A stretch of DNA of 53,926 nt from a candidate division WS1 bacterium (GTDB taxonomy: Bacteria; Armatimonadota; Zipacnadia; Zipacnadales; UBA11051). Shown here piece by piece: positions 27,197 to 37,261 of this stretch. A program made the translations under genes and the position numbers. The stretch spans positions 1 through 53,926 of the forward strand of contig JAAYSP010000044.1 in assembly GCA_012518355.1 (NCBI GenBank), read 5' to 3'. Under the pieces are notes generated by a model. The model was given only the letters and a program-made list of their open reading frames with translations. It ran no database searches and was not told the DNA's origin. Positions within the stretch are counted from its first letter, which is position 1; every line of letters starts with the position of its first letter.

Positions 27197-27823
27197 GCCA
27201 CCACAGGCTTTCGCGTTGCAACCGAGGCGTTACGCCCGGCGGTCAGGAACTGTAAAAGCGATCTGATCATAGCAAAACTACAGTATATAGCGGCCCTGCT
27301 TCGCTAGCGGCAATTCACTACAAGAAGAGCGGCCAGTTGTCGGACACATGGGCGCCGAGGGCACTCTGGATGCTGGTGCGCGCGCCATACAGGCCATATA
27401 TCTGGCGCCCAGTAAGCGATTGCAGTCCTCTGGCACCTGCCAGAGACGTCCTCGCTATGTGCAGACACGCCCTATCATATGTCTGTGTCCTGTACCTGCA
27501 GTACCGACATGGCAGACACTCTCTAAACGGTGTCTTCGAGTGCCTCGAGTCGTGGCAGCTCTGGATTCTGACAGCCGGAGCCGTTCGCAATTCGCCTTCG
27601 GCCCCGCTTCGCTGCCGCTACCTCTGCCAGTAGGCTGAGCAGTGACTGCCAAAGACAAGCGGTCCGGATGCCGGGGCAAATTTCTGCCGGCACTGGCCGC
27701 ACCGCCACAACACCTGCGCATAGACAGCTTCTAAGCTATGCATCCTGACTGTCTATTTCACGCCTACAGCTACAGTTTTGCGCCACTTGATACAGTTAGC
27801 AGTACTAGAGCTTTAGCAGTACA
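27197..27823. other. 627-base stretch without a supported gene
   Basis: No open frame here shows family similarity or a ribosome binding site. The longest, about 90-98 codons on either strand (27318-27638), overlap one another in different frames. The region holds the promoter side of the ABC gene and the 3' side of the chain-length gene. AGCAGTAC occurs twice near 27798-27821. I see no clear terminator. Confidence 0.5.
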
Positions 27824-29221
27824 CTAAAACATGCCGAAAGCGCGGCGGTTGACCATGAGCAGCGACAGGGCGATGAACACTATGCAGAAGGCGATACCTG
27901 CGCTGAGCAGCGTCGGGGGGCCTGAACGGAGTGCGGGCGGAGTTGCCGTGTCGAGCACAGTGAACTTGCCCCCTGCACGGGCGTGCTGCTCCTGGATCAT
28001 GGCCACCGCATGAGCCTCTGTCAGCGATGCCATCAATTCAGAGTGAACCTCCTGCTGTCGCGTCAGAGTGGCGTATTCGCGGGCTACCGGCGGCAGTTCA
28101 TCCAGCGCGCTTCGGGCTTCGTTCAGCAGCGCCCGATCCTTGGCCTGCCGCGCGCGCGCTCCTGCCAGGCTGGATTCTAACTCCAGCACCCGGCTGGCCA
28201 CTCCGTCATATGCCGGGTTGCTGGATTTGCTCTGCTCCTTGCGCGTCTCCTGCTCCGCCTGGTGGAGCTGTTGTTCTATGCTGACTATGGCCGCCTGTAT
28301 CTGGGCCACATCGCGGTGCTCAGCGGTCTTACCCGCGGACAGTTGAGTGGCCATGTCCGTACGCAGCTCAGCCAGCTTGCCTTCCAGTTGGCCTATGACC
28401 GGGTTGCGCTGCTCGGTAACACCTGACACATGAAGCGGCTCGACGCGCTTTAGCTGGGCGTGAGCTTTGCTCAGGGCACTGGCCAGTTCAGCCGCCTCCG
28501 CGCTGGAGGTGGCATATGCCTGTTCAGCGGCCCTGGTGCGGTCCACCAACTGTAGTGCCTTGTCATCAGGTTGAAGCAGGCGATGCGAAGTGCGAAGCTT
28601 CTCAAGGCGTTTTTCGCTGTCGGCTAGCTGCTTGCCCAATTCGGTTGTCGAGTTTTCGATGAATTGGCGGTTGGCGACAGCTTGCTCGAGGGAGCTTTCG
28701 GTCAGATACTTCTCCAGCTCGGCGACATAGTCGTTGGCCAGATCTGCACACAGCTTTCTGGCCCCCTCCATGTCCAGGTTTGACCAGATAGCTAGCCGCG
28801 GCACATGGTATCCACGGCAACTGACAGTGATACTTATGCCGCCGCCGAGCTGTTCAATCTGTGTCATATGGCCCAGCATTTCGACTGCGTATTGCTCATC
28901 CACACGGAGAGCGTCGGCCAGATTGTGCCTACCCGCGAGGTTTTGGCGGACTCGACGGCTGCTGATGATGGCCCACAGTCGCTCCTGCTCGGCGCTGTCG
29001 GCTTCCGTACGGGAAGTCGGTTGATCGGCACGGAGCATGGCTGACAGGGGACTGCTGTACTGGCTCAGTAACAGCGAAGTAGTGGCCCGGTAAGTGCCGG
29101 GTCTGGTCAGATACACAACGAGTCCGGTCAGTACGGCTCCCAGCAAGCTGAGCACCAGTATATGCCACCAGTACAGCCTGGTGGGCAGACCGAGTCTTCG
29201 TGTGCGGGTAGACGCTAACAC
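27824..29221 (-). CDS. Wzz/GumC-like polysaccharide chain-length determinant
   Basis: 465 residues with the classical topology. One helix lies near 17-38, followed by the Wzz start block (RPGTYRATTSLLL). A long periplasmic region is rich in heptad coiled coil (roughly 165-400), and a second helix near 437-457 comes just before the end. It should control chain length and bridge to the outer-membrane exporter. There is no C-terminal BY-kinase domain. It starts with GTG, 26 bases after the SLBB export gene ends, so the two form one operon. The gene ends without a visible terminator. Confidence 0.8.
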   Translation of the reverse strand: MLASTRTRRLGLPTRLYWWHILVLSLLGAVLTGLVVYLTRPGTYRATTSLLLSQYSSPLSAMLRADQPTSRTEADSAEQERLWAIISSRRVRQNLAGRHNLADALRVDEQYAVEMLGHMTQIEQLGGGISITVSCRGYHVPRLAIWSNLDMEGARKLCADLANDYVAELEKYLTESSLEQAVANRQFIENSTTELGKQLADSEKRLEKLRTSHRLLQPDDKALQLVDRTRAAEQAYATSSAEAAELASALSKAHAQLKRVEPLHVSGVTEQRNPVIGQLEGKLAELRTDMATQLSAGKTAEHRDVAQIQAAIVSIEQQLHQAEQETRKEQSKSSNPAYDGVASRVLELESSLAGARARQAKDRALLNEARSALDELPPVAREYATLTRQQEVHSELMASLTEAHAVAMIQEQHARAGGKFTVLDTATPPALRSGPPTLLSAGIAFCIVFIALSLLMVNRRAFGMF

Positions 29222-29247
29222 GGCCTCGGCTTCCTCCCTCTATACCA

Positions 29248-32022
29248 CTAAAAAATCAAGGCTGCAGCGGCCAGGCTGACGATGCTCTTGAACCACTGCT
29301 GCCATGTGCTTTCGGTACGGACGGTGCGGACTATGTGCTTGGTTGGTATTACTACTATGTCGCCATGTTCGAGGACAGTCTGTTGATCGACCGGCACTGC
29401 AGAGCCGTTGGCGTGCACGACTACCATTCGGTCGTCGGCCGCATCCTCTCGCAGACCTCCAGATTCCCGGATATACATGCCACAGGTCTGCCCTGCGACG
29501 TATGGCATAGTCCCTGAGCGTGGCACCGCTCCCAGCACAGTGACAGTGTTGGTCCGACGAGGTACCGTGACAGTGTCTCCCGCTTCCAGTTCGAAGTTGC
29601 CGGATCGACCGCCGGTGGCGATCAGTTCTGCTCCGTTGACAGGGACGGCAGAAACCCGGGCGCGCACGGATACCTCCTGAGGAGGCACTACGATAGAGAC
29701 GCTCCCCGGGCCGCTGAGTACTGCGCCAAGACTGCTTTCGACGCGAGCGGTCAATGCAGTGAGTTGGTCCTCTTCGTCAATTTGCATTGCCGGCTGACGG
29801 ACTTCCTGATTGACCGACTGTAGCAGGAGCTGGAGATCTTCGGCCTGGGCTGTGCCCACAGCAACACCGGTTCGCCGATACACGACAACACCGTTGGGGT
29901 TGGCATCTGCCAGAAGCCCGCCTCCTTCCTGCAGCAAATCGTAGACTGTATAGGGCTGTTCGGGTGAGATGGAAGCCAGCACATAGCTGCCTGGCCTGTC
30001 CACCCGCCCCTCGAGATACACCAGGTCAACTCGTGACTTGTATTGCCCCCGCCCGACCACGGTTACGGTGTCGTCATCAGTCAGCAACACATCTGGCTCG
30101 ACGGCATACTGTTCCGGCTCGCCGGTGACCGCCAGTGTGGTGGATGTGGGTCGTCCCTCGAAGTGGCCGGAAGTGAGCTCAACAGTTGGTCCGGCCCCGG
30201 GCAGCAAGCCACCTGCAGCAAAAAGTAAGTCGCTGACTCGCATCCCCTCGTGACGCGGGTATTTGCCGGCGTTGCGCACGAAGCCGGCGGCATGCACTAC
30301 TGAAGCGTCGCGCACCTCATCGCGTGCGGGCACGGTGAGGATGTCGCCACGCTGGAGTGTCAGGTCAGCATTGGCTGAGCCGGCGATTGCATCAGACAGG
30401 TTTACCGCGATCAGCTCATAGCTGCGATCCGGCCTGAGGCGCAACAGGTCAGCTCGGGGCATGTATGCGCCAGGTAGTGCACCTCCTGCGAGTGTCAGCA
30501 AGTGACTAAGACGCAGGTTCGATGCCCACTCGTACTTGTCAGGGCGCGCCACTGCACCCCGTATCTCTACTTCGAACGCGGGCTCAACTGCTGCCTGTTC
30601 GAAGATCTCTACGGTATCGCGCGGCTGCAGCAGCAGCGGCTCAGCAGCTTTCGCGTAGTACTGGTCTGCTACGTCAAACTCGATGATTTCGAAGTGGCGG
30701 GCTGCATCCTGGCGACGGACTACCCCCAGGCCCATGTGAGCATTCCAGGCGGGCCCTTCGGCGGCTTCGAGGACTTCGCGAACCGTGGTGGCCGCCCCTA
30801 CCGGATAGTAACCGGGCCGCTTTACCGCGCCGATCAGATGGGCAGTGTTGGCTCCGCTGGGGCGGACGGCATGGACTATGAGCAGATTGCCGTCTTGCAT
30901 GGGCAACTGCAGGTCCGCACCGGTCGGGTCGCCACAATTGACCACTGCCAACTGCCATTCTGCTCGCTCAGTGGTATGCCACAGGTGCGCCATGGGGCCG
31001 TATGCGGCCGGTTTGAGCCCGCCGGCCATCTGCAGGGCATCTGCAAGTGTGGCTTCGCTCTTGAGTTCATAGCGACCGGGGCGACGAACCTGTCCGGCCA
31101 ACGCTACCTCTGCGCCGACAGGCGGGATAAACAGGGTATCACCGGGCTGAAGCAGCACATCGGCGTTGCGATTGCCGGTCATCAAGTAGTCGTACAAATC
31201 TATCTCCATCGAGGGCTGTCCCATCCGATGGAGTTGTAGGCCGCGAAGGGAGCCAATTTCTGACGGCCCACCCGCTGCGTGTAGTGCGGTGAAGACGGTG
31301 GGAGCGCCTGTGAGCAGGTACTTGCCCGGTATGGTCGCATCACCTGTCACGTAGATTTCCACGGTGCGCTGGGCAGATACAGTCAGGCTTATGGTGGGGT
31401 TCACGTACAGTCGCCCGTATGCATCTGCCAGCTTTTGGCGCAGTTGCTCAAGCGTCTGGCCCGCGGCACTGATCCGACCCAGTTCGGGTGCAAAAACGAA
31501 GCCATCAGGGGCGATAGCGAGCGTTTCGTCTACTTGCTCCCAGCCCCGGACTGTTACCAGCAGCGAAATCTGATCGCCTGCTCCCAGCACGTAATTCGGG
31601 GGCACCGGCATCTTGGCCACCGCACCGGGCAGAGGCCGATCTGCAGCCTCAGATGGTAACTGTACCGGCAGCTGGCAGATGGGGCACGTCGCCCCGAAGA
31701 CGCTGGCACCAAAGCGTGGCAACGCCTCAAAAATCTCCTGGGGCGGCTGGTCCAGATTGAGGGCAGCCACCTGGTGAGAGCATCCAGGGCAGGTTGGTGT
31801 CACCTCTACGGTGACGCGGTCTCGATCTGCAGTGGTCACCTTCACCTCTGTGCCAGGTGTGCCCTCGGTTGGCTGCTGGGTAGTGTCCGGCGGATCCTGC
31901 TGGGCAATTGCGCTCTGGCCGGTCATCACGACTGCCAGAGCCACCGCGATAACTGCAATCGTAGAGAGTGCAAACCTGAGCATGTCGGCCACCCTTTTCC
32001 TGCGGTTCAACGGTGTCCGCAC
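29248..32022 (-). CDS. polysaccharide export protein with multiple SLBB domains and a CxxC pair
   Basis: 924 residues. A signal peptide reaches SAIAQ near residue 40. Residues about 75-120 carry CPGC and CPIC, 37 residues apart, resembling a zinc ribbon, which is rare in exported export proteins. A Poly_export block follows (NYVLGAGDQISLLV near 145, then FVFAPELGRISAAGQTLEQL). After it come six or so SLBB repeats, each with the pattern GxVxxPGxYxxxxxxTxxDxLxxAGG. A C-terminal hydrophobic stretch (IVSLAAAALIF) is present. It starts with GTG at 32022 after AGGAG; an ATG at 31983 with AAGGGTGG is possible. It acts as the outer envelope channel or periplasmic collar for the polysaccharide made with the Wzz-like partner. 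Confidence 0.82.
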   Translation of the reverse strand: MRTPLNRRKRVADMLRFALSTIAVIAVALAVVMTGQSAIAQQDPPDTTQQPTEGTPGTEVKVTTADRDRVTVEVTPTCPGCSHQVAALNLDQPPQEIFEALPRFGASVFGATCPICQLPVQLPSEAADRPLPGAVAKMPVPPNYVLGAGDQISLLVTVRGWEQVDETLAIAPDGFVFAPELGRISAAGQTLEQLRQKLADAYGRLYVNPTISLTVSAQRTVEIYVTGDATIPGKYLLTGAPTVFTALHAAGGPSEIGSLRGLQLHRMGQPSMEIDLYDYLMTGNRNADVLLQPGDTLFIPPVGAEVALAGQVRRPGRYELKSEATLADALQMAGGLKPAAYGPMAHLWHTTERAEWQLAVVNCGDPTGADLQLPMQDGNLLIVHAVRPSGANTAHLIGAVKRPGYYPVGAATTVREVLEAAEGPAWNAHMGLGVVRRQDAARHFEIIEFDVADQYYAKAAEPLLLQPRDTVEIFEQAAVEPAFEVEIRGAVARPDKYEWASNLRLSHLLTLAGGALPGAYMPRADLLRLRPDRSYELIAVNLSDAIAGSANADLTLQRGDILTVPARDEVRDASVVHAAGFVRNAGKYPRHEGMRVSDLLFAAGGLLPGAGPTVELTSGHFEGRPTSTTLAVTGEPEQYAVEPDVLLTDDDTVTVVGRGQYKSRVDLVYLEGRVDRPGSYVLASISPEQPYTVYDLLQEGGGLLADANPNGVVVYRRTGVAVGTAQAEDLQLLLQSVNQEVRQPAMQIDEEDQLTALTARVESSLGAVLSGPGSVSIVVPPQEVSVRARVSAVPVNGAELIATGGRSGNFELEAGDTVTVPRRTNTVTVLGAVPRSGTMPYVAGQTCGMYIRESGGLREDAADDRMVVVHANGSAVPVDQQTVLEHGDIVVIPTKHIVRTVRTESTWQQWFKSIVSLAAAALIF

Positions 32023-32411
32023 TTGCGGCTCCTCATAAACTAAATGGCAGCGGCCACAGTGAATACGTGGCTGCTGCTGATTTCAGGCACAGCTGATAGT
32101 CGTTTCATGTTTGTTTACGTCCCCTACAACTGACGTCTACCTAGGATAGCACTCTTACAACTGGTTGTCTACACTATTTCGCGATAGGTATCAGCGTCTG
32201 TATTCCATCCCTCGCAATCTGCTTCTCCTTTGACAGGAGAACACCTCCTTGGAGGGCCATAATCAAGGCCTCTTCCATAGAAATAGTAAGTTCAAAAGCA
32301 ATATTTGGCAGGTGATTGATGCTCTTATGTCGTATTGTATTGTGCTAAACGAAAGATGGCTTGGGTGATTGCAGGGCCACACGGTATGTGCGCTGCACGT
32401 AAAGGGAGGTC
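32023..32411. other. 389-base divergent intergenic region, AT-richer than its flanks
   Basis: This region separates the export operon (-) from the 1530-residue secreted protein (+) and must hold promoters for both. It contains adjacent small hairpins, TCTCCT-N5-AGGAGA (32224-32240) and CCTCC-TT-GGAGG (32244-32255), and an open remnant described separately. No promoter hexamers stand out well enough to call. Confidence 0.5.
32174..32344 (-). pseudogene. possible gene remnant, about 56 open codons
   Basis: A frame on the minus strand stays open for 56 codons and reads like real protein (HLPNIAFELTIS, then MEEALIMALQGGVLLSKEK, ending IQTLIPIAK). It has no ribosome binding site. The only ATG, at 32278, would give 34 residues. 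Its AT-rich codons differ from the neighbours. It could be the 3' stub of a lost gene, or chance; family not recognised. Confidence 0.2.
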
Positions 32412-35400
32412 ATGATGGTGAGATACTACTTGCCGACACTGATGATTTTCGGTTGGGTTGTTGTCGGTCATGGTGCCGAGCCGGCAGATGTTGCGTTCAC
32501 TGCAGATCTGAAGATCAGCCCCGATGTAGTGTCCGGTTCGGAAAAGCTGCTTATAGACGGCAACGTCAGCACGGCGGCTACATTCGAGGTTGGTACGACG
32601 GGAGAGGGTACGTTTACATTTAGCTTTATCGAACCGCGCCCGGTTCAGGGCGTGCGGTTTTACCAGAGTAGTGAAAGCTACTACTCCACGGCTTACATCA
32701 TCGAAGCCGACACCGATGGGCAGGGCAACTTCGACACAGTGCTTGCCGAAGCTACTGAGTTCCCCATCAACCAGTGGGTCGAGCATAGCTGGGAGCCGAT
32801 GGCGGTACATGCACTGAGATTTCGTTCGGTGCAGGGAGTATCTGAAGGCCGACGTGCTCATCCCGTACTTGCGGAGTTCCAGATACTGGGCATGCTCCAG
32901 CCTGACGACGTTCGCGTTGCCGGAGAGCGTGGCATTGCCGTTCCACGTCTGCCGCAGGTCCGTGAGATAAGCCGGGACACACACCTGGTGATAGACGGAC
33001 GTCAGCCGGCGGTATTGGCGCCGGATGAGGAAGCCTATCAGCCAGCAGTCGAGGCTCTCATGCAGGGTCTGGCTGCCGCCGGAGTGCAGGCGGAAAAGGT
33101 AAGCGATATCGAGGCTGCCGATCCGGCCACCCGCACGGTCATCTGTCTGGGAAGCATGCTCAACAACCCCCTCATCGAACGGCTGTACTGGAACCGCTAC
33201 ACTTTTGCCGACGCTCTGGTCCCCGATGTGGGCCAGTACCTGCTGCACACCGTATATGATCCGTACCCGTATAACGGTGACAACAACATCATCATCATCG
33301 GCTGCAGCAATTCTGAAGGCGCCATGCCTGGGGTACGACGGCTCCTCGAAGCTCTGGACGGCCAGATCATGCCATATCTGGTAGAGTGCGGACCTATAGC
33401 GCCTGTGAGTGACGAGATAGCGCAGAGAGTGGCATCTGAGCAGCCTGACCCAACCTTCCTGGATCTGGCCACCAACGTAAATCTATATCTCAAGACCGGC
33501 TGTGATGCCTACGCGCAGAAGGCTGTGCGCAACATGGAGATCATGGCTGACATGTACCAGCCGGACGGGGAACGCTACGTACCGATCGGCTCTTCGACCA
33601 TGCGCAAGGTGCCGTGGCCGGAAGAGACGAGTTCATGGGCGATTCAGTGCGCCTGGGACGCTTTCGAGTACTATCCGGGAATCACGGACCAGTTGCGGCT
33701 GGATTTCACGAACGCAATGCTACAGTACACTCGCGATCTGGTATCACACGTCTCGGGATACTCGCAGATCGGCACCCCCAACATCCAGTTTTACAACCAC
33801 ACCACTTTTCCACTTATAGGTGTCCATTTTGGCGCCCGCTACTTCAACCGTTACTACGGACTGGCAGACATGCCCGAGAAGCTGGAGAAGGCACGCGTGT
33901 GCCTGATGACACAAAGCGGTATGTGGAGGGCCTTTGAAGATGCGGATGCATATCTCACCTATGCTACTGAGCACTCGCAGATATACAGTCTGGCAGAAAA
34001 CGAGATGCACTATTTTGAGACAGGACTGATAAACAAGTATGCCGACTACATAGTGGGCACTTGTGACAACCAGGGGCTGGGCAGTGGTTTTGGCGACTCC
34101 AGCCTGTCGGTGTGGCCGCCCACTTTTCCCCCGAAGGTGCTGCCATTGGCGTTGTGGTGGAGTCGCGACGGTGGCTATCAGTGGCTTATGGACCACTACA
34201 TGGGGACAGGTTGGCGGAACCCGTACGAGCAGGGCGTCGAGCCGGTGCGTCCTGACCGCTTCACGGGTGTGAACGTCTTCTGGATTGACCCCCCGATATA
34301 CGATGGCATCCAGACCTATCCGACATACAACGAACCGTTCGTCAAGGCGGAAGTCCCTGTCGAGGAATCGTTCGATAAGATAAGCTTCCGCGAGAACTGG
34401 GAACCGGATGGTCAGTACATGCTGTTGGATGGCATTTCACGTCTCTATCACCTGCACTATGATGGCAACTCCATCATCACTTTCGTCGAGGGCGGGGAGA
34501 AGTGGCTTTTGGACCACGACTATCTGACCCGCAACACTACCGAACACACCATGCTATCCGTGCTGCGAGATGGCCGTTGCGAGCAGTTGGTGCCCAGTCT
34601 GTCCGGTATCAGTGCATGGGCTGACCTGCCTGGCTTCGGTTATACCGACACGTACACACGGGCGTACAACGGTTGCGACTGGCATCGGCAGATCCTCTGG
34701 CGGCGCGGTGGATGGTTTTTGGTGGCCGATACCGTCACGGCCCGCGATACAGGCGACTATGACCTGGATTTGACCTGGAAAACTCTTGACGAGGAGGGCA
34801 ATCAACGCGTTGTGGACGGCAGTAATTTCCTGGCTGAGCGCGGCATAACCCCTCCGCTGACTACCGACTGTACGGTGATAGATGATGCTGAAGCCTCCGG
34901 CGGTAAAGCAGTATTGATGGACCGCAAGAGCTCACAGATAGTCTTCGGTGTAGACCTGCCTGCAGGCAAGTATCAACTAGCCATAGTCGGCTACGGCGTG
35001 GATGGCAGCAGCGACTCACTGTGGGTGGAGGTCGACTCCGGTGCGCCGCAAGCCTTCCATATGCCTCAGAAAAGCTATAGCAGATCTGCTAGCGATAGTG
35101 CTCTCACTACGGCAACACCTACAGTCACTCTGGAGGGCGATGAGCTACATCGAATTGCGGTCAGCCTGCGTGAACTGCCGCCAATGCGAGTGGACCGCTT
35201 CATCTTCCAGGATGCAGCAGGCCAGTCGCATGTCTTCGAAGCCCACGAGCTGCCAGCTCCGCCAGAGCACTCTCCGACAAATGTGCGCAGCCTGCATATC
35301 AAGCCCGCTACTCCCGTCCAGGCATGGGTGACCAATCACGTGCGGGCTGGCATTTCGGTGCCGATTAGCATCCTGCACCAGCGCCACAGCAGCCGTTTGG

Positions 35401-37004
35401 CTGCCGGCGATTCGGTTCGGTTGGCCTCTCTGATGTACGTAAACCGACCGGGCAAGCCCCGTGATCTGGAGCCGGTGCAGATCAATTCGAACTTGCTGGC
35501 TGTGCAGGGCTCTGATCCGGCCCTGGTGCTGCTGGGCGAAGCGACGATCGGCGAGCTGGAAGCTACAGTGCGCTCTGGTCTTATGACCACCGATAGCATC
35601 ATGCTCAGTGGGTTGCAGGAGCTGCGCATGCCCGGACTGACACTGGCTGCGAGCACTCCGATAGATCTGGAGATGACGCTGCGTGACGGTAAGACTATGG
35701 TGCGCGCCCCTGAGGGTACCGCGCAACTGCGGTTACAGATCGCAGATGACACTCGCACGTTCGATCTGGAGGGCGGTGAGGAGCTGATAGAGCTGACCGA
35801 TGTGCCGACGCCGACAGCCTCGATTACCGAATTCATCGCGCAAACCATCGCATCAGCCCGTGATGGCCATGAAGAAACTGCCGCCGTTTTGCCCGAAGCA
35901 AAGCCAATCGAACCATCATGGACTGCACTGGGACAGGGGGATGGGGTATGGAGAATGCGTGTCGCTGATTTGCGTGATGGTCAGGGCACAAGGCTTTTCG
36001 TGTGCCGTGGCCGGTCGGTGTATTGCCTGGATGCAAACGGAAATCCTCTGTGGAGTTACGATACCAACGGCATCGTGCGTGATGTGGCTTTCGGTGATCT
36101 GCGTGACACTCCTGGAGACGAGGTGATAGTAGGATCGGCTGACACTTATCTGTACATGCTATCATCGCAGGGAGAGCTTCTCGACCGCCACCAGATGCGC
36201 GGCACGCCGTGGGCACGCAGCTTCGGCGATAACCCGTACGGAGTGTTTGGCGTGCTGACGGGTGATATCACTGGCGATGGACGCGATGACATACTGGTCA
36301 CTATGGCCAACTTCGACTTGCAGGCGCTGACCGCAGACTGGGAATTGCTATGGAAATACGACCATGCGCTGCATGGCTCGATGCAACTGTCGCTGGAAGA
36401 CACTGATGGTGATGGGGCCGCGGACACTATCTTCGTGGGCAACAAGTATGGGTCAAGCGTGGCCTGTGATTTCGCCGGCACTCGCCGATATCAGCGCTAC
36501 ACTTCTATCGGCGATGTCTGCTATGCGGTCGCTGACCTGACCGGTGATGGCCAGATGGATGTGGTGACTGGATCATCTACAGGCGATTTGATAGCTACCA
36601 GGTTCGCAGACCCCTCCGCATTTCTGTGGCGGCTTGATAACTACGGATATGCGGCCAACCGTTTGCGGGCTGCAGACCTGAACGGAGATGGTGCAGCAGA
36701 GGTGATACTTGCATCCGGCACTGGCTATGTGTATGTCGTTGATGGAAGCGGCCAGGTGTTGTGGCAACATCGCACCGGATTGTGCTGCAACGATGTCCTG
36801 GTCGTAGAAAAAGCTGGGGTCAAGACGGTGGTTGCCGCCGATGAGGCCGGGGAAGTGGTGATGATAGATGCGCAGGGCAGTGAACTGGCCAGGCTAAAAA
36901 CGCCCTCCCCGCCCAGGCTGCTGACGGAGTTGAGTGTCGGCGATGATGTCAAGTTGGCCGTAGCTCTTGCCGATGGGAGTGTGCTGGCCTGCCCACTGCC
37001 CTGA
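32412..37004 (+). CDS. giant secreted heparinase-like protein with discoidin-like and beta-propeller domains
   Basis: 1530 residues, exported by a signal peptide (about 1-22). Residues 25-165 look like a discoidin/F5-8-type carbohydrate-binding sandwich. Residues 190-315 resemble the small domain found at the front of some glycosidases (VICLGSMLNNP, IIIIGCSN). About 330-660 is a helical toroid, and about 660-830 a heparinase-type sandwich with HDYLTRNTTEHTML. A further binding module lies near 860-960. The last 330 residues hold FG-GAP/calcium-like propeller repeats (DITGDGRDD, DTDGDGAAD, DLTGDGQMD, DLNGDGAAE). GGGAGGT precedes two in-frame ATGs (32412, 32415). It is divergent from the polysaccharide export operon. 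Confidence 0.7.
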   Translation: MMVRYYLPTLMIFGWVVVGHGAEPADVAFTADLKISPDVVSGSEKLLIDGNVSTAATFEVGTTGEGTFTFSFIEPRPVQGVRFYQSSESYYSTAYIIEADTDGQGNFDTVLAEATEFPINQWVEHSWEPMAVHALRFRSVQGVSEGRRAHPVLAEFQILGMLQPDDVRVAGERGIAVPRLPQVREISRDTHLVIDGRQPAVLAPDEEAYQPAVEALMQGLAAAGVQAEKVSDIEAADPATRTVICLGSMLNNPLIERLYWNRYTFADALVPDVGQYLLHTVYDPYPYNGDNNIIIIGCSNSEGAMPGVRRLLEALDGQIMPYLVECGPIAPVSDEIAQRVASEQPDPTFLDLATNVNLYLKTGCDAYAQKAVRNMEIMADMYQPDGERYVPIGSSTMRKVPWPEETSSWAIQCAWDAFEYYPGITDQLRLDFTNAMLQYTRDLVSHVSGYSQIGTPNIQFYNHTTFPLIGVHFGARYFNRYYGLADMPEKLEKARVCLMTQSGMWRAFEDADAYLTYATEHSQIYSLAENEMHYFETGLINKYADYIVGTCDNQGLGSGFGDSSLSVWPPTFPPKVLPLALWWSRDGGYQWLMDHYMGTGWRNPYEQGVEPVRPDRFTGVNVFWIDPPIYDGIQTYPTYNEPFVKAEVPVEESFDKISFRENWEPDGQYMLLDGISRLYHLHYDGNSIITFVEGGEKWLLDHDYLTRNTTEHTMLSVLRDGRCEQLVPSLSGISAWADLPGFGYTDTYTRAYNGCDWHRQILWRRGGWFLVADTVTARDTGDYDLDLTWKTLDEEGNQRVVDGSNFLAERGITPPLTTDCTVIDDAEASGGKAVLMDRKSSQIVFGVDLPAGKYQLAIVGYGVDGSSDSLWVEVDSGAPQAFHMPQKSYSRSASDSALTTATPTVTLEGDELHRIAVSLRELPPMRVDRFIFQDAAGQSHVFEAHELPAPPEHSPTNVRSLHIKPATPVQAWVTNHVRAGISVPISILHQRHSSRLAAGDSVRLASLMYVNRPGKPRDLEPVQINSNLLAVQGSDPALVLLGEATIGELEATVRSGLMTTDSIMLSGLQELRMPGLTLAASTPIDLEMTLRDGKTMVRAPEGTAQLRLQIADDTRTFDLEGGEELIELTDVPTPTASITEFIAQTIASARDGHEETAAVLPEAKPIEPSWTALGQGDGVWRMRVADLRDGQGTRLFVCRGRSVYCLDANGNPLWSYDTNGIVRDVAFGDLRDTPGDEVIVGSADTYLYMLSSQGELLDRHQMRGTPWARSFGDNPYGVFGVLTGDITGDGRDDILVTMANFDLQALTADWELLWKYDHALHGSMQLSLEDTDGDGAADTIFVGNKYGSSVACDFAGTRRYQRYTSIGDVCYAVADLTGDGQMDVVTGSSTGDLIATRFADPSAFLWRLDNYGYAANRLRAADLNGDGAAEVILASGTGYVYVVDGSGQVLWQHRTGLCCNDVLVVEKAGVKTVVAADEAGEVVMIDAQGSELARLKTPSPPRLLTELSVGDDVKLAVALADGSVLACPLP

Positions 37005-37114
37005 CAAAAGGCAGATCGCCACAAACCAGAACATACAAGACGTAGCAGCATACAGCAGGACACAGCAGCGCATAGCACGATAACATATCTGCACTGGCCT
37101 CACTGAATGCTGTA

Positions 37115-37146
37115 GCCCGAGCATGGTGCCACTGCCATGCTCGGGC
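37115..37146. terminator. 12-bp stem hairpin upstream of the hydrogenase cluster
   Basis: GCCCGAGCATGG (37115-37126) pairs exactly with CCATGCTCGGGC (37135-37146) around an 8-base loop, 110 bases after the giant gene and 115 before the hydrogenase cluster. There is no T-tract on either side, so it may be a terminator without U-run or an RNA-stability or regulatory element. Confidence 0.5.
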
Positions 37147-37261
37147 AGGTATCAGTGAACTCAACAGGGAAGATTTGTGTCTACATAGTGATACGACTGT
37201 CTTGTGTCAGATGTCAGGCCGGATTGCTGACAGCGATTGTGATACGCAAGGACGAAATCAG

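Noticed and set aside
27318..27638. overlapping 90-98 codon frames on both strands
   Set aside because: Several frames are open at once in a GC-rich spacer, none with a good start or similarity, so none can be preferred.
30502..31239. 245-codon plus-strand frame
   Set aside because: Antisense to the SLBB export gene, whose repeats and signal peptide are clear; no ribosome binding site or similarity.
32243..32250. ACCTCCTT, the anti-Shine-Dalgarno sequence of 16S rRNA
   Set aside because: An eight-base match is easily chance. No other 16S 3'-end sequence surrounds it, and it is explained by the CCTCC-TT-GGAGG hairpin.
32325..33248. 307-codon minus-strand frame at the start of the giant gene
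   Set aside because: Overlaps the well-supported secreted protein on the opposite strand and reads as low-plausibility sequence without domains.
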